From the NCBI RefSeq assembly GCF_001522545.3, contig NC_031770.1, positions 3,842,281-3,906,280 on the forward strand: a DNA stretch of 64,000 nt, written 5' to 3'. The notes below the pieces were generated by a model. It was given only the letters and a program-made list of their open reading frames with translations, had not been told where the DNA came from and made no database searches. Made by a program: the position numbers and the translations under genes. Below are positions 24,802 through 37,800 of the stretch, in pieces (within the stretch, counting starts at the first letter, position 1; each line of letters opens with the position of its first letter). The DNA comes from Parus major. Lineage: Eukaryota; Chordata; Aves; Passeriformes; Paridae.

Positions 24802-27800
24802 GTCATCTGCATTTTATTCAAAGACCATAAGGATGCTTCAAAGACATGATTTACAGTAAGGTGTTAGTCATAGCTGAGGCAGTCACCCATTTTGTGATGT
24901 GGGAGTGATGCTGATATTTTGTATATTCTTTATTAGGTGTGCATAATTACACCTTACTATTAACCTCTCTCTCTAAGCATTTTGGTTTATTGTAGTATAA
25001 TGGTTGGATTTAATTTTTAATTTTTGTAACCTGCACAGTGATGTCACCTGCAGATAATGCTGGGGCAGCTTCTTCCCTCAAATGTGGTGTGTTATTTTGG
25101 GTAGCTGGAAATAATCACCAAGTCTTGTGTTCTCAGAAGAATTGCTCAGCTCGGTGCAGGTGACTGATGTGCAAATAACAGACCTGGAGTGATTTTGCAG
25201 GGAGCCCTCCATGGTCTTTAATAATGTTATTTATATAAATGATAAGAGACGTTGGGTTTGAAGACAAGGCTGCTGCCTGATTTCTCCCTCAGAGCTGAAC
25301 ATCTGAAATGCTTATGGTATTAAAATCTGTGATTGCAACTGAGCAACTTTCACTTGGATCCAAAGGGGCAGTAGTTCAGAACTGCTGCCCTGCCCTGGCT
25401 TTAAATTCAGATGTTATGTCTATTTATCTTTAAATCGGTTATAATATATCTATATATGTCCATTTTGATCCAGTTTTCTAGCCTGATTTGGTGGATACAG
25501 TTCCTCAGTAAAGACAGAAGCAGTTTCAGAGCATGCTGCAATGCACATCTCTCATATCTCCTGAAGAGATATGTTTTATTCTCTGGACCATCAGCTCCAC
25601 AGCCAGATTAGCTGCCCTATGAGGAGAAAAGACCAATGGCCCGAAGGAGAGTTTTATGGTTTAATGAAACAGTTAGAAAACAAATACTAAATTCTTAATG
25701 AAAGAAATTAAAATAAAAAGCCCACAGTAGTCAGTTCTTTCTGATCTTGCCCTGCAGAAAGCACATGTGCTCTGCTGTAGTTGGGCTGGTCCTGTTGGCA
25801 GATCTTTCATCCCATGTAATGGCACAGGATCAGGGATTTGGGAAGGAAATACAAGAAGTAGATGAGATCTGCTGAGCTGGAGGTTCAGCTGTCTGCTATC
25901 TGCACATAAAATCCCTTCCAACTTTTCAAACCTCCATCTCTGATGGATTTCTTTGTCCTCACTGCCCCCCTTGGCCAGCTTTTCTAGTGACTCAACTTCT
26001 TTTTTCCCCAGATTGGTTCACTGTAGATGCTGCTTTTCTTGAGTCAAACTTGTTCTTAGGTCTCTGGGATCTTTTCCCTGCTGTGCATCTCTCTGACCTA
26101 CGTGGTGACAGAGCAACATTCCCTCACTGTCAGCCACCACAGCCAAACCCTTCTGTCACCTGCTTGTCCTGCCCTGTCCCAGAATTCCTATGTACTACTG
26201 GGAGCCACGCAGGGTAACACCCACATAACTCACACTTTGGAGACCACCCCAGCATACTCCAGTGGTGACAGCAAATGTGACATGAGCTATGGTGTCTCAC
26301 AAATATCAAACCAAACACTGACTATGTTTTTCTGTAGATGACATTTCCTCAATGAGGAATCTGTTCTTTTCTGTGGGAAATTCATCATCGAACACAACAG
26401 GATCATGAACACCAAAGGCTTTGAGAGAGAGCAGTAATGGCAATAATTGTCATTACAGCAGCACTCCCAAAATAATAATTTCCAAATGATTTTATAGTTT
26501 TGTTACATAGGTCACACAGTACCCAGGTAGGCTCAAAGTATTTCGACCTTAGTATATTTGAGCTAAGCCTTTATTGATGGAAATTTTCATGGAACACGTT
26601 TTCTCATGGAAATTTAATTTTCTCCATAAGTTGTATTTCTTGCAGATGAAGTGAATGTGCTTGTTCATTGTGAAGATAACAATACAGCCAATGAATTGCA
26701 TATGCCTGAGTAAACTCTAAACACACAAGCCTAACATGGAATATAAATCTAAATGTCTTGCACATGCTATGCAAATTCAAGAGTCCTCAATAGGGCCCTG
26801 TTTCACCAAGGAGCTGATTCCAGAAAAGTTTGAAAAAGCAGTGGAATAACTTTAACATTATTAACCCACATAAAGACTCCTGAATATAGTACAAAATCAC
26901 TCATGTTGATATTGGCTCCCCCCTGGAAAGAAAAAGAGATCAAAGTTTTTTTTTCCCCTGAAAGTATTAGCCTTGAGTTTGTTTTCAGATCTTTAATGTA
27001 AAATTGCATTTACTTTCTATGTTTTCGAGACTGAGACATTATTGTTACTCCAGTTCAGTAGGCTTTTTATAATCAGTTTTTACACTCACATTTATTTAGC
27101 TCTTTCTGAATGGCAAGGAGAAGATTTTCCCCAGAAAAATGGAGGGTCTTCTCAAAGGTGGAAATACCTTAAAGAATTTCACCTTTATGATTATTCCTAG
27201 ATTTGTTTATAAGGTTAGAGCCCCATTAAGAACTCAGAAGTGGTTTAATGGGTAAGCTGACACTGACTTGACATAAATTGCTGCACCCTGATACTTTGTT
27301 CATTTTCTGTTCTAGCATATTGTACTTTTTAGTGCATTGAAGTATCGGGTTACTCAAACAAGATGAGAATGCTCATTTCAACAAGAGTAGGACTAAAGCT
27401 GGGGCCTTTTTGAAAAATATTGCACATTGTCTTTTATTGTTACAATTTCAAAATGGTGCCTGTGTATTCTTGTCAAAGCACAGAGAATTATAATGCATTG
27501 TTTAATATCTGCAGAGAAAAACCCAAAGTAACCCTCTCTAATGCATCTTGAGTTTCTGCTTCATATCTTTGTTCATCCGGGACCACCCTGACTCTGGGGT
27601 TTAGTACTAAAACCCTATCAGTCAATGCACTGCTTCACTTCACTTCCAGGCAGAGTCTTATGTGGGGTGAGGGGAAAAAACCCTTTTTTCCATTCCAGTT
27701 TTTCAATCTAGAATTTCTACTTCCTCCACCTCCCAGGAGTGACAATATTGTTGTCATAAACTGCAAAAATCCAGGCACCCCAGGTCCTGGGTGGCACCAG

Positions 27801-29775
27801 CAATTCTGTTCACTCTGCTGAGAAGAAATGCTGCCAATGATCCCAGAGTCTTGAGAGACAGCTGGAAAACCACTGCAGGTCCATTCTTCACAAGGCTGGA
27901 GAACTGAGGGGAAGCATCTCTGTCCAACCTCTGGCTCCTTTTAGAAGGACCGAAATAGCTCATATGGAGGGAATGGTGAGAGCCAGGGTGGCTTCTCTCT
28001 GTCCTTCAAAATTAGGACCCTCTCTTGCAGTCCTGGTGTTGGAGGGGAGGTCTTGCCTGTGTGAGGAATGCAGCCCCAAATGAGTTCCTTACTCCAGGAC
28101 GTTAATTGCTGTTGAGAATATTTACAGACAGGCTTATTTAATGAAGTGATTTGTTGATCCTAAGAAACTGCTTTATCTCATCAAGTCCACAGCACAGGAA
28201 ATCTAATGTGAAGGTTTGGTCCCAGCAAAGTATGCTTGGCTTGAAGAAAAGAATCACACTTTGGAAAAAAAGGAATAATGGAATGTTAAATTAGTAATGG
28301 CTTTTGCAGCTTGTTTGTAGTTTGATCTTTCTATACTGTAAAAGTTATTTCAGTATTTAATTTCTGGGGCTTAATTTGTGCCTTTGCTTGGGTTATTTTT
28401 TAAAGAATTTCTTCTGCTTGGAAGAGTTTGTTTCCTACAACAGAAGAATGGTATTACAATAGATGGTTTGCCTTTGGCTGCCAGAAGCCCCAGCTGTTGG
28501 TAGGAGGATATTCTGCACAAGTGTGTAAATAATGTTAAGACTGTCAGGCTTCCTTGAAACTGCATGAAAACACAGCTTACCTCTCCCAAGCCTCCAGTGC
28601 AGGAAGGAGTTTCCCCGAGTGCTACCTTGGCTTTGATAGGTCTGTTCACACACTCCAGGCAGATAAATGCTGATGTGCTTGGCTGGAACAGTCATGCAGC
28701 TGTATCTGCCGTGGGCTGAAGCTCCTGTAATCCTGCTCAGTCTTTACATGAAACCTCTTGCTGTTGCTGTGGATATGGACAGAGGAAACTGGAGCTTCCT
28801 GTGATGCCAAGGCCTGGGCAGCCTGTGCTGAGCCTTGGCCACACATCCCGACCTCCAGCTGGCTCAGTGAGGTTATGTGGGCACAGGCTGTGGGCACAGC
28901 TTCCAGGTGCCTTCAGAGAGCTGGGTGTACATGAGGATACCACCAGGGCAGTCACCTTGTACCCTGTCATGGGGGTAACAGACCTCACTGGGCCCACAGA
29001 GGGGCAGAGGAAGAGTTCCACCTGCTGACGTGGTGCTGGTGCCTCTCTGTGTCTGTCTCCTGTTTCAGACATCCCTGGATTTCTCCCCACGTACCTCATT
29101 CTACGAAAGGGAAGCTGATGTGTGGAGCCCTGAAATGCTTTGCACAGGGTCAGGAATGGTAGACCTGAAGGCTGAATCAAAGTCTCCTGAAACCAGGCTG
29201 GTACCTCAGCCACAGGGTCACTATTCCTTTGGAGAATATTTCCTTTGACTCTAGCAGTTTTTGCAGCTGGCTGGTTTTGTAGAGCAGATCCAAGGCTCAC
29301 TGAAGTCAGTGGGAATCCATTTACTGATTTCCAGCAGGCTTGGGATCAGTCCCATTAGGTACATTTTTCTACCACTAGGAAGAACATGCTCCCTTTACCT
29401 GTAAGGAAGCTGTAGGGCTGGAGATTAGGGTTGTTTGTTTTGCCTTGTAAGGACCCCTGACAACTCTTTGAGAACACTGATAGAAAGCAAGGTTATTGCT
29501 CCCATCTCCCCAGTGGAAATTTCTGCTCCCTCAGAGCCCAGCTACATAAACAGCTGATTTGGCATTTAACACAAGGGAAGGAACGGAAATGCCTGGCAGA
29601 GTGGTGGGAATGATTTATTGGAGGTGATGGGGGAAGGGCCAGAACCTTGGAGTAGAAGGTGGAAGAAGCTGTGCTAGATGCTGAATCCACGGTTTCTATG
29701 GCTGCAGCCTCTTTGAAGAGATGGGAAGTGTCAGATGTGGGTGGGAAGGAATCTCAACTGCTACTGAAATGTTAT

Positions 29776-29795
29776 GATCAGTGTGATCACTGATC
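29776..29795. repeat. Perfect 8-bp inverted repeat with 4-base loop
   Basis: GATCAGTG and its exact complement CACTGATC are separated by TGAT. It could form a small hairpin or be a dyad binding site. No transcript context is visible, so its role is unknown. Confidence 0.6.
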
Positions 29796-32700
29796 ACCCA
29801 GTTAACCAACAGCTCTAAGTGAAGATGTCCTTTAGTTCCCCAGGGTCAGCACTACCCCTGCCATTGCCCCAGACTGCATAAATGTTGGGTGGGAATTCAC
29901 TGCTGTTTTTACACTCCCGTATTTCCCCACCTGAGCTAATGCCAGTTTTTTTTAGCAGACTTGTCTCTGCTCATGGGGAAGTTGATCCTATTCTTTGTGA
30001 AAGCAGTGCCTTCTGTGGCATGGCTTCCTGAGGTTTCCTCTGTGAAGGAGGGAAAAGGCTGAGCAGAGCTGAACACAAACCTGGTGTGCACCAAAACCCA
30101 CCAAAACTTCAGTTGCATTTCTGTTGACTGTATCTGGCTTTTGTTCTCACCCAAAGACCATTGAGACAGTCACTTAGATGAGGCTGTCTACTGCAACTGC
30201 AGAACAGTTATTGGTTTAATTTAAAATTATATACATAGCCTCAAACAAAAATGTGCTCCTGGCAGATTTGCTGCCTGTTTTCTGGTCCTGCTGAGGACCC
30301 TGGCTCTGGATTCATCTCAGTATGCATTAGACACAGTTGATTGTTCAAGCTGGAGACCTAATTCCTCTGTAGGCCTGGGAGCCCTCAGTAATCAATGAAG
30401 AGAAAATAGTTACTTCCCAATAACAATTCAGAAATTTAGACGGGATGAGAGTAATTAGAGTCTTCAGTCATTTCTACTGAATGTAAAGGGAGTTCAGGAT
30501 AGGAAAACTCCTAGTTCAAGCAGTTTAGCAAAGTGCCTGAAGTTAGATGAGATGGATATGTGTGCTAGTGACAAGTGATTTCTCATGGACCTCACTAGAC
30601 TTTCATGGAGTTGCTTAACTACAGATATGTTGTTTAATAAGGAAAAGAGAAACCTGTGGGAAAACAAAGGATATCAATAATCACACATACTTACATCTGG
30701 CAATAAAGTTTTTTGGGAAAAAAAATCAGTACAGCAGCTTGTTGCCTTTGAAACGTAATGCTATTAAAATGTTCAACATGAAGTTTCTATTTTTAAAATA
30801 GCAGTTGAAAGAAATACAGGAGATTAATAAGAAGCTAAATTGAAACCATGTTGGCTCATAGGTAACACAGACAAATGCTGAGTTAATGGGGAGGGCTGTG
30901 TGTGCACTCCAGTTTGGGCCACCGCTTGTTTGATTTTTATTTTGTCTTTCTTAGGAAGCAGAAGGGGGTAGAAATACCAGCCTGTTAAATCTCTTATTTC
31001 CTTTCCTAGTCTGTTGTTGAGTTTATTAAGCCTTCTGAAGCAGCAGCTTATGGTAAGTTGAGACATCATCTGTCACCCCAATACATAGGAAGTGGCTGAT
31101 AGAAACTGTTCTCCAGCAGGAAAGGACAATGGGTCTGCCCACGATAAAACCTTAAACACAAACAAGGGGATATGATGTAGCAATCATGTTGGAAATGGAG
31201 GTGTGAGTATTGAGCTATTGGCCTGGAAGGGAGAAACCATCTGACACAGGTGTACAAGAAAGCTGCAGATCTCTGTAGCTGCTGTTGGAGCAGATGCAGC
31301 TGAGAACAATTCTTGTCCAGCTAAAAAGCAGGAGAGAGGAGCTGCACATCCAGGGAAGTGTGTACAAATACATTTTTTAGTTCCAAGGTGACCACAGTCT
31401 CATGTTAATAACCACAGCTGCCAGCCCAGAGGATTTGATGAACTCAAGTTCTTGATATTAAATAAGAAAAAGGATATTGAGTGGGGAAATAGAGTGTTGG
31501 TAGGTTGGACCCTGGAGAAGGGCTTCGGTTTGGTTGGTGCTGGCATTTACAGGATGTCAAAATCTGTCCCACTGACTGTAGTGGATTTAGGATGATACTT
31601 GCCAGCAGCACAACAGTCCCACATGGCTTTTATTTTCTCCCAGATTATTAATTTTGTTTTTAAGTCTAAAAGGAACTGTCTGGGTGGCAGCAATAGAAGA
31701 ATGAGCACTGGAGGACCTTGTTAATAGCCCAAAGGAGAATATGCAGATAGTGGCTTGGTTTGAGAATTGTTGGCAGCAGCAGTGAATGTTACCAGCAGGC
31801 ACTGCATGGAGCTGTGGATGGAATAACCTGCTGGAAATAAACGGCACACAGTGTCCAGAGAACATTTACATAAGGGAGATGTCTGTAAAATATTAAAGGA
31901 GTAAATGTAGAAAAGAACTAAGAACTTGTTGGAACTGAATGACAAGATAAAGCCAGGAGAATTTCTGCCCCAAGGCACTCTCAGTCAGCTCCAGAAGTCT
32001 CTTTCCATGTCAATATGACCTCCAGCCATGTTTCCCAAAACCAGGTTTCTGGCTATTCCTCTGAAGATGTTTGATTTTCAGTTGAACCCTGCATGTCTCA
32101 TAATAAGCTCCAGGTCTGTTTTGTGGTCACGGTTTGTGTTCTATGAATCTTATTTCTTAGATAATGGAGATTGGGATAGAGTCAGTGATGAGAACCTTGG
32201 GGAAGGTCACAGATATATGGGGAGGGATCTGCTAGTGTTTAACAAGAGAACACTAAAATCTTTCCAGTTTACTGCTCTGATTGCTCTGATTTTATATAAG
32301 AACAAGTTGCATAGATTGCAAAGCTTCAATAACTTAAGCTCTGCAAAACACCCACATGAATTACAGGAATACAGGTGCAAACTGCCCAATGATGGCATTG
32401 CTAAATAATTTATTGTTTTTTTTAGCCAGAGATGTCCAGTATTACACAAAAATAAACAAAAACCTCAGAATTTTGAATGTTACATGAAGAAATACCAATT
32501 TTTCCTCATTGAGCAGATACCCCATTTTCACAGACACTGACCTATTTACTCAAACACTTTGGAGTCTCAAAGTTATTGTTTAGGTGTAACATGTTATTGG
32601 TAATATTAGTCAAAAAGTAGAACTTTCTCTATTGAAACAAAATTTGAAGTTTCAAAATGAGTTTGCAGACCCCATTGGGAGATCAGGCACTCAGTGTGGT

Positions 32701-33819
32701 TGGAGTGAATTGGGCACTTGCTGTGTAGGGAATATTCTGAGAAGTTTTACTTTGGAAGAGTCAAAACATTTTGATTCTGAAATTTGAAAATATGACGTTT
32801 GATAGCAGTGATTTTCTATTATCATATTGTAAAGTGTAACAGTGTAAGCTCACTGGGGTGTAACAGTCTGCACACATGGTATGTATTAACATTTGTTTTC
32901 ATGTAACATATGTATGAGTTGAAACAATGAAATACAGTGATATGGTGAGAATAAAACATATGAGTCAAGATTAACTTGGAAAGTTAAAACATTCAGCTGT
33001 AAAACAATTTGGTTTCACAAAAAATGGTCTTTATTATGTAAAAACTACTACATCAAACTGCTCCTAGCTTTCAACCAAGTTTCATTATTATAAGTGAAAC
33101 CAGCAATGCCCAACAATTTCCATTGTGGCAGCCTCTAATGCTGTTAAGCTTTTACCATGCGTGCTGAAATCATCCATGCTGGGTGCTGCTGCAGGCTGGG
33201 CTCCCCTGGAAATGATCGGCAGAAGTGCTTTGGCAGTTTCTGAGGCTAAGCATAGGGAAGAATATGTGATTTTGCTTACATTAAAACACTACAGCTGTTT
33301 CAGAGGAAAGCGTTAAAAAGGGTACTGGGGTGAGTTTTTTGCCTCCCAAGCATCTGCCCTGGTTTGGCCAGCATGTGAACTCGTGTCATGTTCACACATT
33401 CTCTATGTAGCTCAGGCGCTCTGTCAGCTCAAGGAGGGATCGGTGGAACCAGAGGCTCCTGTCTGGTTTTTCATTTCACATTTGCTGCTCAAATATATAG
33501 GCAAGGTTTGAACGGTAGCTTCAAGTGCTTTGTGTTCTTGATTGATCTAATTAGGTAACTGTGCCTTTCTACCAAGGGAAAAACCAGCTGATCTGCAGAA
33601 AAGTCAGTTTGGTACATGGAACATCTGCTGTTCTTCTTCTGCCTTCAACCTCAAGTCCACGTTTTGAGGCAGGCGTGGTGAGCCGATGCTCTCCTCCGTG
33701 CCAAAGCAGAGCCCGCCGTGCCAGAGATCTAATCAGGTGGTGACACCAGGGACTGGCAGGGATGCTTGTGAACATGGAAAAAGTAGTTCTCCTGGCTCTC
33801 CCAGACACGTGGCTGGCCA

Positions 33820-34025
33820 GAAGAGAGGTTTCAATTATAAGCAGGGCTAAAGTACATTTGTGTTAATGAGAAATCCGTCAGCCGAGGTGCAGATACTCCA
33901 AGAATACACGTGATGGGATTACGTGCGTGTTGCTAATTCATTTGACATAGCTGCTCACTTGAGCTTGGTTAATTAAGATGTATGATCCCTTTTGGCCGGG
34001 ACGTGGCATCACTGAACCCAAATAT
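33820..34025. other. Possible conserved non-coding element
   Basis: The block keeps about seven CpGs, in TCCGTC, GCCGAG, ACACGTG, TTACGTGCGT and GCCGGGACGTGG contexts. It also contains an E-box-like CACGTG near 33907 and a GGTTAATTAAG homeodomain-type core near 33968. It is not a repeat and has no meaningful open frame. Regulatory function is inferred only from motif content. Confidence 0.25.
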
Positions 34026-34291
34026 CTGCTAGAAGTGTAAGAGGTTGTGGTTCCTGGGCTGCCGGGTGTCAGGAGTCACCTCAGAGCACTCGGCCGGGGT
34101 CTGTGAGGGAAGGGTGGGCGGCAAGGTGCAGGTTGTCACTGCTAACATGGAACACGGGGTTAACGTGGGGTGCCTTATCAGCCCTGCTGCGTGAAAACCT
34201 TCAGGACAGATTCTGGGGAGATTTCTCAGTGTTTTGAAACAGCAGCACTGCTGTTCCCTGCCCTGCTCTGGGCGCCTGAGCATCGTTCTCC

Positions 34292-34880
34292 TTGTGAGAA
34301 GAGGTGGGGGCTCCTCCCTGAGGCTGTGAGGAGAGGAGGGGGCTGCCGGGGCTGTGAGGGGAGGAAGGGGCTGCTCGGGTTGTGAGGAGAGAAAGGGCTC
34401 TCCGAGGCTGTGAGGAGAGATGGGGCTGCCCAGGTTGTGAAGAGAGGAGTGGGTTCCACCCTGAGGCTGGGAGGAGAGGAAGAGGCTCCTCGGGTTGTGA
34501 GAAGGGGCTCTCCGAGGCTGTGAGGGGAGGAGTGGGATCCTCCCTGAGGCTGTGAGGAGCGAGGTGGATCTCCGAGGCTGTGAGGAGAGATGGGGCTGCT
34601 CAGGTTGTGAAGAGAGGAGTGGGTTCCTCCCTGAGGCTGTGAGGAGAGGAAGGGGATCCTCCCTGAGGAGCGAGGTGGGTGTCCGAGGCTGTGAGGGGAG
34701 GAGGGGGCTGCCCGGACTGTGACGGGAGGAAGGCTGTGAGGGAGAAGGGGCTCCCTGAGGCTGTGAGAAGAGGAGGGAGCCCTCTTAAGAGTGTGAGGAG
34801 AGTCTGGGGGCTCCTCCCTGAGGCTGTGAAAGAGAAGGGAGCTCTCCGAAGCTCTGAGGGGAGGCAGGGGCTGCTCCCGC
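34292..34880. repeat. G-rich minisatellite, about 20 units of about 28 bp, with a 170-bp higher-order repeat
   Basis: The core GAGGCTGTGAGGAGAGG or variants (GGTTGTGAAGAGAGG, GGCTGTGAGGGGAGG) recur about every 28 bases, with spacings ranging from 18 to 32. Each core is followed by a GGGCTCCTCCCT, GGGCTGCTC or GGGCTCTCC spacer. Units starting near 34403, 34431, 34461, 34490 and 34513 are spaced 28, 30, 29 and 23. Those starting near 34573, 34601, 34631, 34660 and 34683 have the same spacings and matching variant order, so a six-unit block of 170 bases was duplicated as a whole. The plus strand is strongly G/purine-biased. A 247-codon minus-strand open frame spans the array, but its product is only a degenerate Pro/Ser/Leu repeat. 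Confidence 0.92.
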
Positions 34881-37800
34881 CGGCCACAGCCGGCTCCAGC
34901 AGCCCCACCCCACAGCACACCTGAGTGCAGAATATGCCCTGAACTAAAAATATCTGAGGGATTTTTCATGAATTAATGCATTTTTTTTTTCAGAATATTG
35001 AACTCCTCTCTTCCAAAAAGGTAATGATATTTTGTTTGGTTTATTTCTATTAATAATTTTTACTTAAACAGGCATCAGTAGTCAGACACTTGCTATGAGT
35101 TCTTTTGCCTGAAGCCTAATTTCTTCCACCCAGAGTGTCTTGTGGGAATTTCAGTGCCATCCAAGCACGAGCTCCTGTCTATAATTCAGCTTCCTGAAGG
35201 AAGGACAAGCTCAGCTCTCATTTGTTTGCACACATCAGGGCTAACTTTCTCCTTTGGGCTCCCACACTGTCCCAAGGGACCTGCCACTCCTGGCCAGGCC
35301 CTCCATGTGGCGTGGAATGTAACCTGGTGTCCAGGGCAGGCTGCTAATTACAGCTTTAATTTTATTGTGCTTAGGAGGAGACAGATATCCAACCTTCCCT
35401 TACTTATAAGTATGGATCTGAAGAAAGGCAGATAAGGTGTGCTGACAGATGGGACAGCCCGATGGCAAATTGCCCATCAGGTGAGTAAAACCTGCGACTG
35501 ATGAGCCCCATGAAAGGGTGACTGTTACTAGAACAATACATGTGGATAGATAAAGCTGGATATCTCCACATATATTACACACACACATATATGCATTTGT
35601 TTCTATGTGGTGTTAACAGCATCAGTTCCAAAAGGGTTTAGAAAAGAAGAAAATGTGTGTTTTATATTATTCCTGTGTATACACTTTCTTACATAATACA
35701 TTCTTCATTTCCTCTGGGGCCTTCTTAAATAAGTTGCTAATGTATAAGCAGTGCAACTTATAAGAAACCAATAGGAATCTAAATAGTGTCTTGCAGTGCC
35801 TAATTTTGGTGATAAGCTAAAAACCCCTGCACTTTGTGGCTCAGAAATGACCTGTTATTTTACAAGAAATGAGCTATTATTTTACAATAAGAAAATAAAA
35901 GCGGGGGTCTGCTCTTAGCTGTAAATACTGCAAGAATTATTTTAAGTTTGATAATGGTAAGCTGTGGTTTTGTTGTGGATTGCTGCAGCTCCATAGCTTT
36001 GAAAAGGGGAACAGCTGATTTATATCAGTTGAAAATCTCTCTTGGAGTTCTTGATGTTTTATTCAGAATTCTTGGATCACAGTACACTAAAAATCACTGT
36101 GGTAGATTTACCATAAATATTCAGGCTCTGTGATGCATTATTCCTTGAATAATCCCATTAATTTCAGTGGTTTAAAAGTACTCAAGAGGACAGATTCCCC
36201 TGGAAAGAGGAAATGCTGATCAGCCTTGGGCTATGGTTGTGGGGAGCATCAACACAGCCTGCTTTCCATTGTGGGGCTGAACTGAGTGCTGTAGCACCAG
36301 CTCTGCTCCTTGTTCTGTGTGCTGTTGTTTGCCAGATGTGTTGGGTTCAATACAGCACCTCTTGGGATGGGCAGGAGCCTTTCCACTGATTTCATCAGGC
36401 ATTGGGTGTTCAGGGATCTTGAATGAGATCAAATGGCAGCTATTAATGTAGCCTGGCCTTCTTCCAGCTTTAGTTATTGCCTGTGGTGCTTATACAACCT
36501 GTTTGGTACCTAATTTTCTCTCATTTCATAAAGCAGAGAATGACTCAGCCATGCAATGCCACTCAGTATTGTTTGTATATTGTCACTTATCCTTGTATTC
36601 AAAGGAGCTAAATCAACAGCCATCCAGTTACTGACCCTTTCTATATGAGTTTGTGTGTCCAAAGGCTCCCTGTTACCTTTATATGACTGGCCAAAATGAT
36701 TATGAAAGTTCAAATCCTTGTTCATACACTCTTAAAATGCTCATTTTTCAAAATTGGGACAGATGTTTGGTGCTGTTGGAAGAAAAACGTGGAAAACCTG
36801 GAACAACCTGTAAGGTCAAGTTTTGGTACTGATGACGTTTCAGAAATGGAGTTGGTTGAAATATCTCCAGTTTTAAGATGTTGTTGGTCTCTTTAAATAT
36901 GAATTTTGGGCAAAGGAAAAAATTAATAAAGGCAATAACTGCAAAAAATATTTCCATTAAGTAGTTAACATATTTCTGCACTTGTAAGATTTGAAGAGAG
37001 GAGGCACAGTTGATCAGGAACAACCAAGTGTCGCAGGCACATGAGTTTGTTTTTGTACATGCTGAGTGTGTTTCTGCACTGGTGACTGAAGAAGGCAAGA
37101 CATCCATCATTTGAAGCCTGGTAGCTCTCATCACACCAGGACTTTGCTCCCATTTCTCTCCATTTCTGCCAGCAGTTTGTCCTGCTTGCTGATTTTTTTC
37201 CCTCAGGTTATTTGAGGGAAACAGGTGTTTCCCAGGAAGTCTCAGTGCTCACCACTCTGATCGCTGTCTCTGGGAAATGGATCCTTTGTGCTGTCTGGAG
37301 GATTAATAGAGGGTTGGGTGCTTAAAAAAATAAACAGTGAGTGCAAGCAGTGGGAAGGAGTAAAGCTGCATGTGGCTGATGAGCGAGGTGATGTCATTTA
37401 TTTAGCAGAAGTGATACAGTAGTCGGAGATGCCATGAGGGGAAGGCTCCTTTGAAGGAAACAGAGGAATTGTGAGGCAAACCACAGAGGAGCTGTTAGTG
37501 GCCAATGGAAAAAGGTTGTTGGGTTTGAAGCCTCGGAGCTCAGGTGCAGTGCAAGAGAATAGGAGCTCATTGTTAAGGCAAGGATCAGCACTCCCTTTTG
37601 TTCTGTCCCCTGACCCCTCCTCCTCTGGCACTACAATAATAATACCTTGTCACTCTTAAGACATGCTGGCACAGACTGTGTTCACTGATGGATGTTCACT
37701 CAATGGATGTTCTAAAATGGTTTGTTTCTGTTGATGTATGTCTTGGTAGGCTCCTCTAATGGGAGTGTAAATAAATGAACCCTTCAGCAGGGATTTCTTT

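Larger units (their letters stand above)
24401..34291. other. Unique non-coding DNA, no gene seen
   Basis: About 9.9 kb contains no supported gene. The largest open frame is 187 codons on the minus strand at 28737-29300. It has no recognised domain and lies in a slightly GC-richer patch. A possible decayed CR1 segment lies at 24757-24801, a perfect hairpin at 29776-29795 and a CpG-retaining block at 33820-34025, each listed separately. Several A/T-rich intervals (26440-26760, 32560-33060) look like ordinary neutral DNA. Confidence 0.5.

Noticed and set aside
28737..29300. 187-codon minus-strand open frame
   Set aside because: No recognisable domain, frequent Pro/Ser/Gly/Gln typical of GC-richer non-coding DNA, and plus-strand frames overlap it. 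No splice or homology support.
32028..32408. 126-codon plus-strand frame
   Set aside because: Ordinary AT-leaning sequence with no recognisable motif. The length is not exceptional for 64 kb on two strands.
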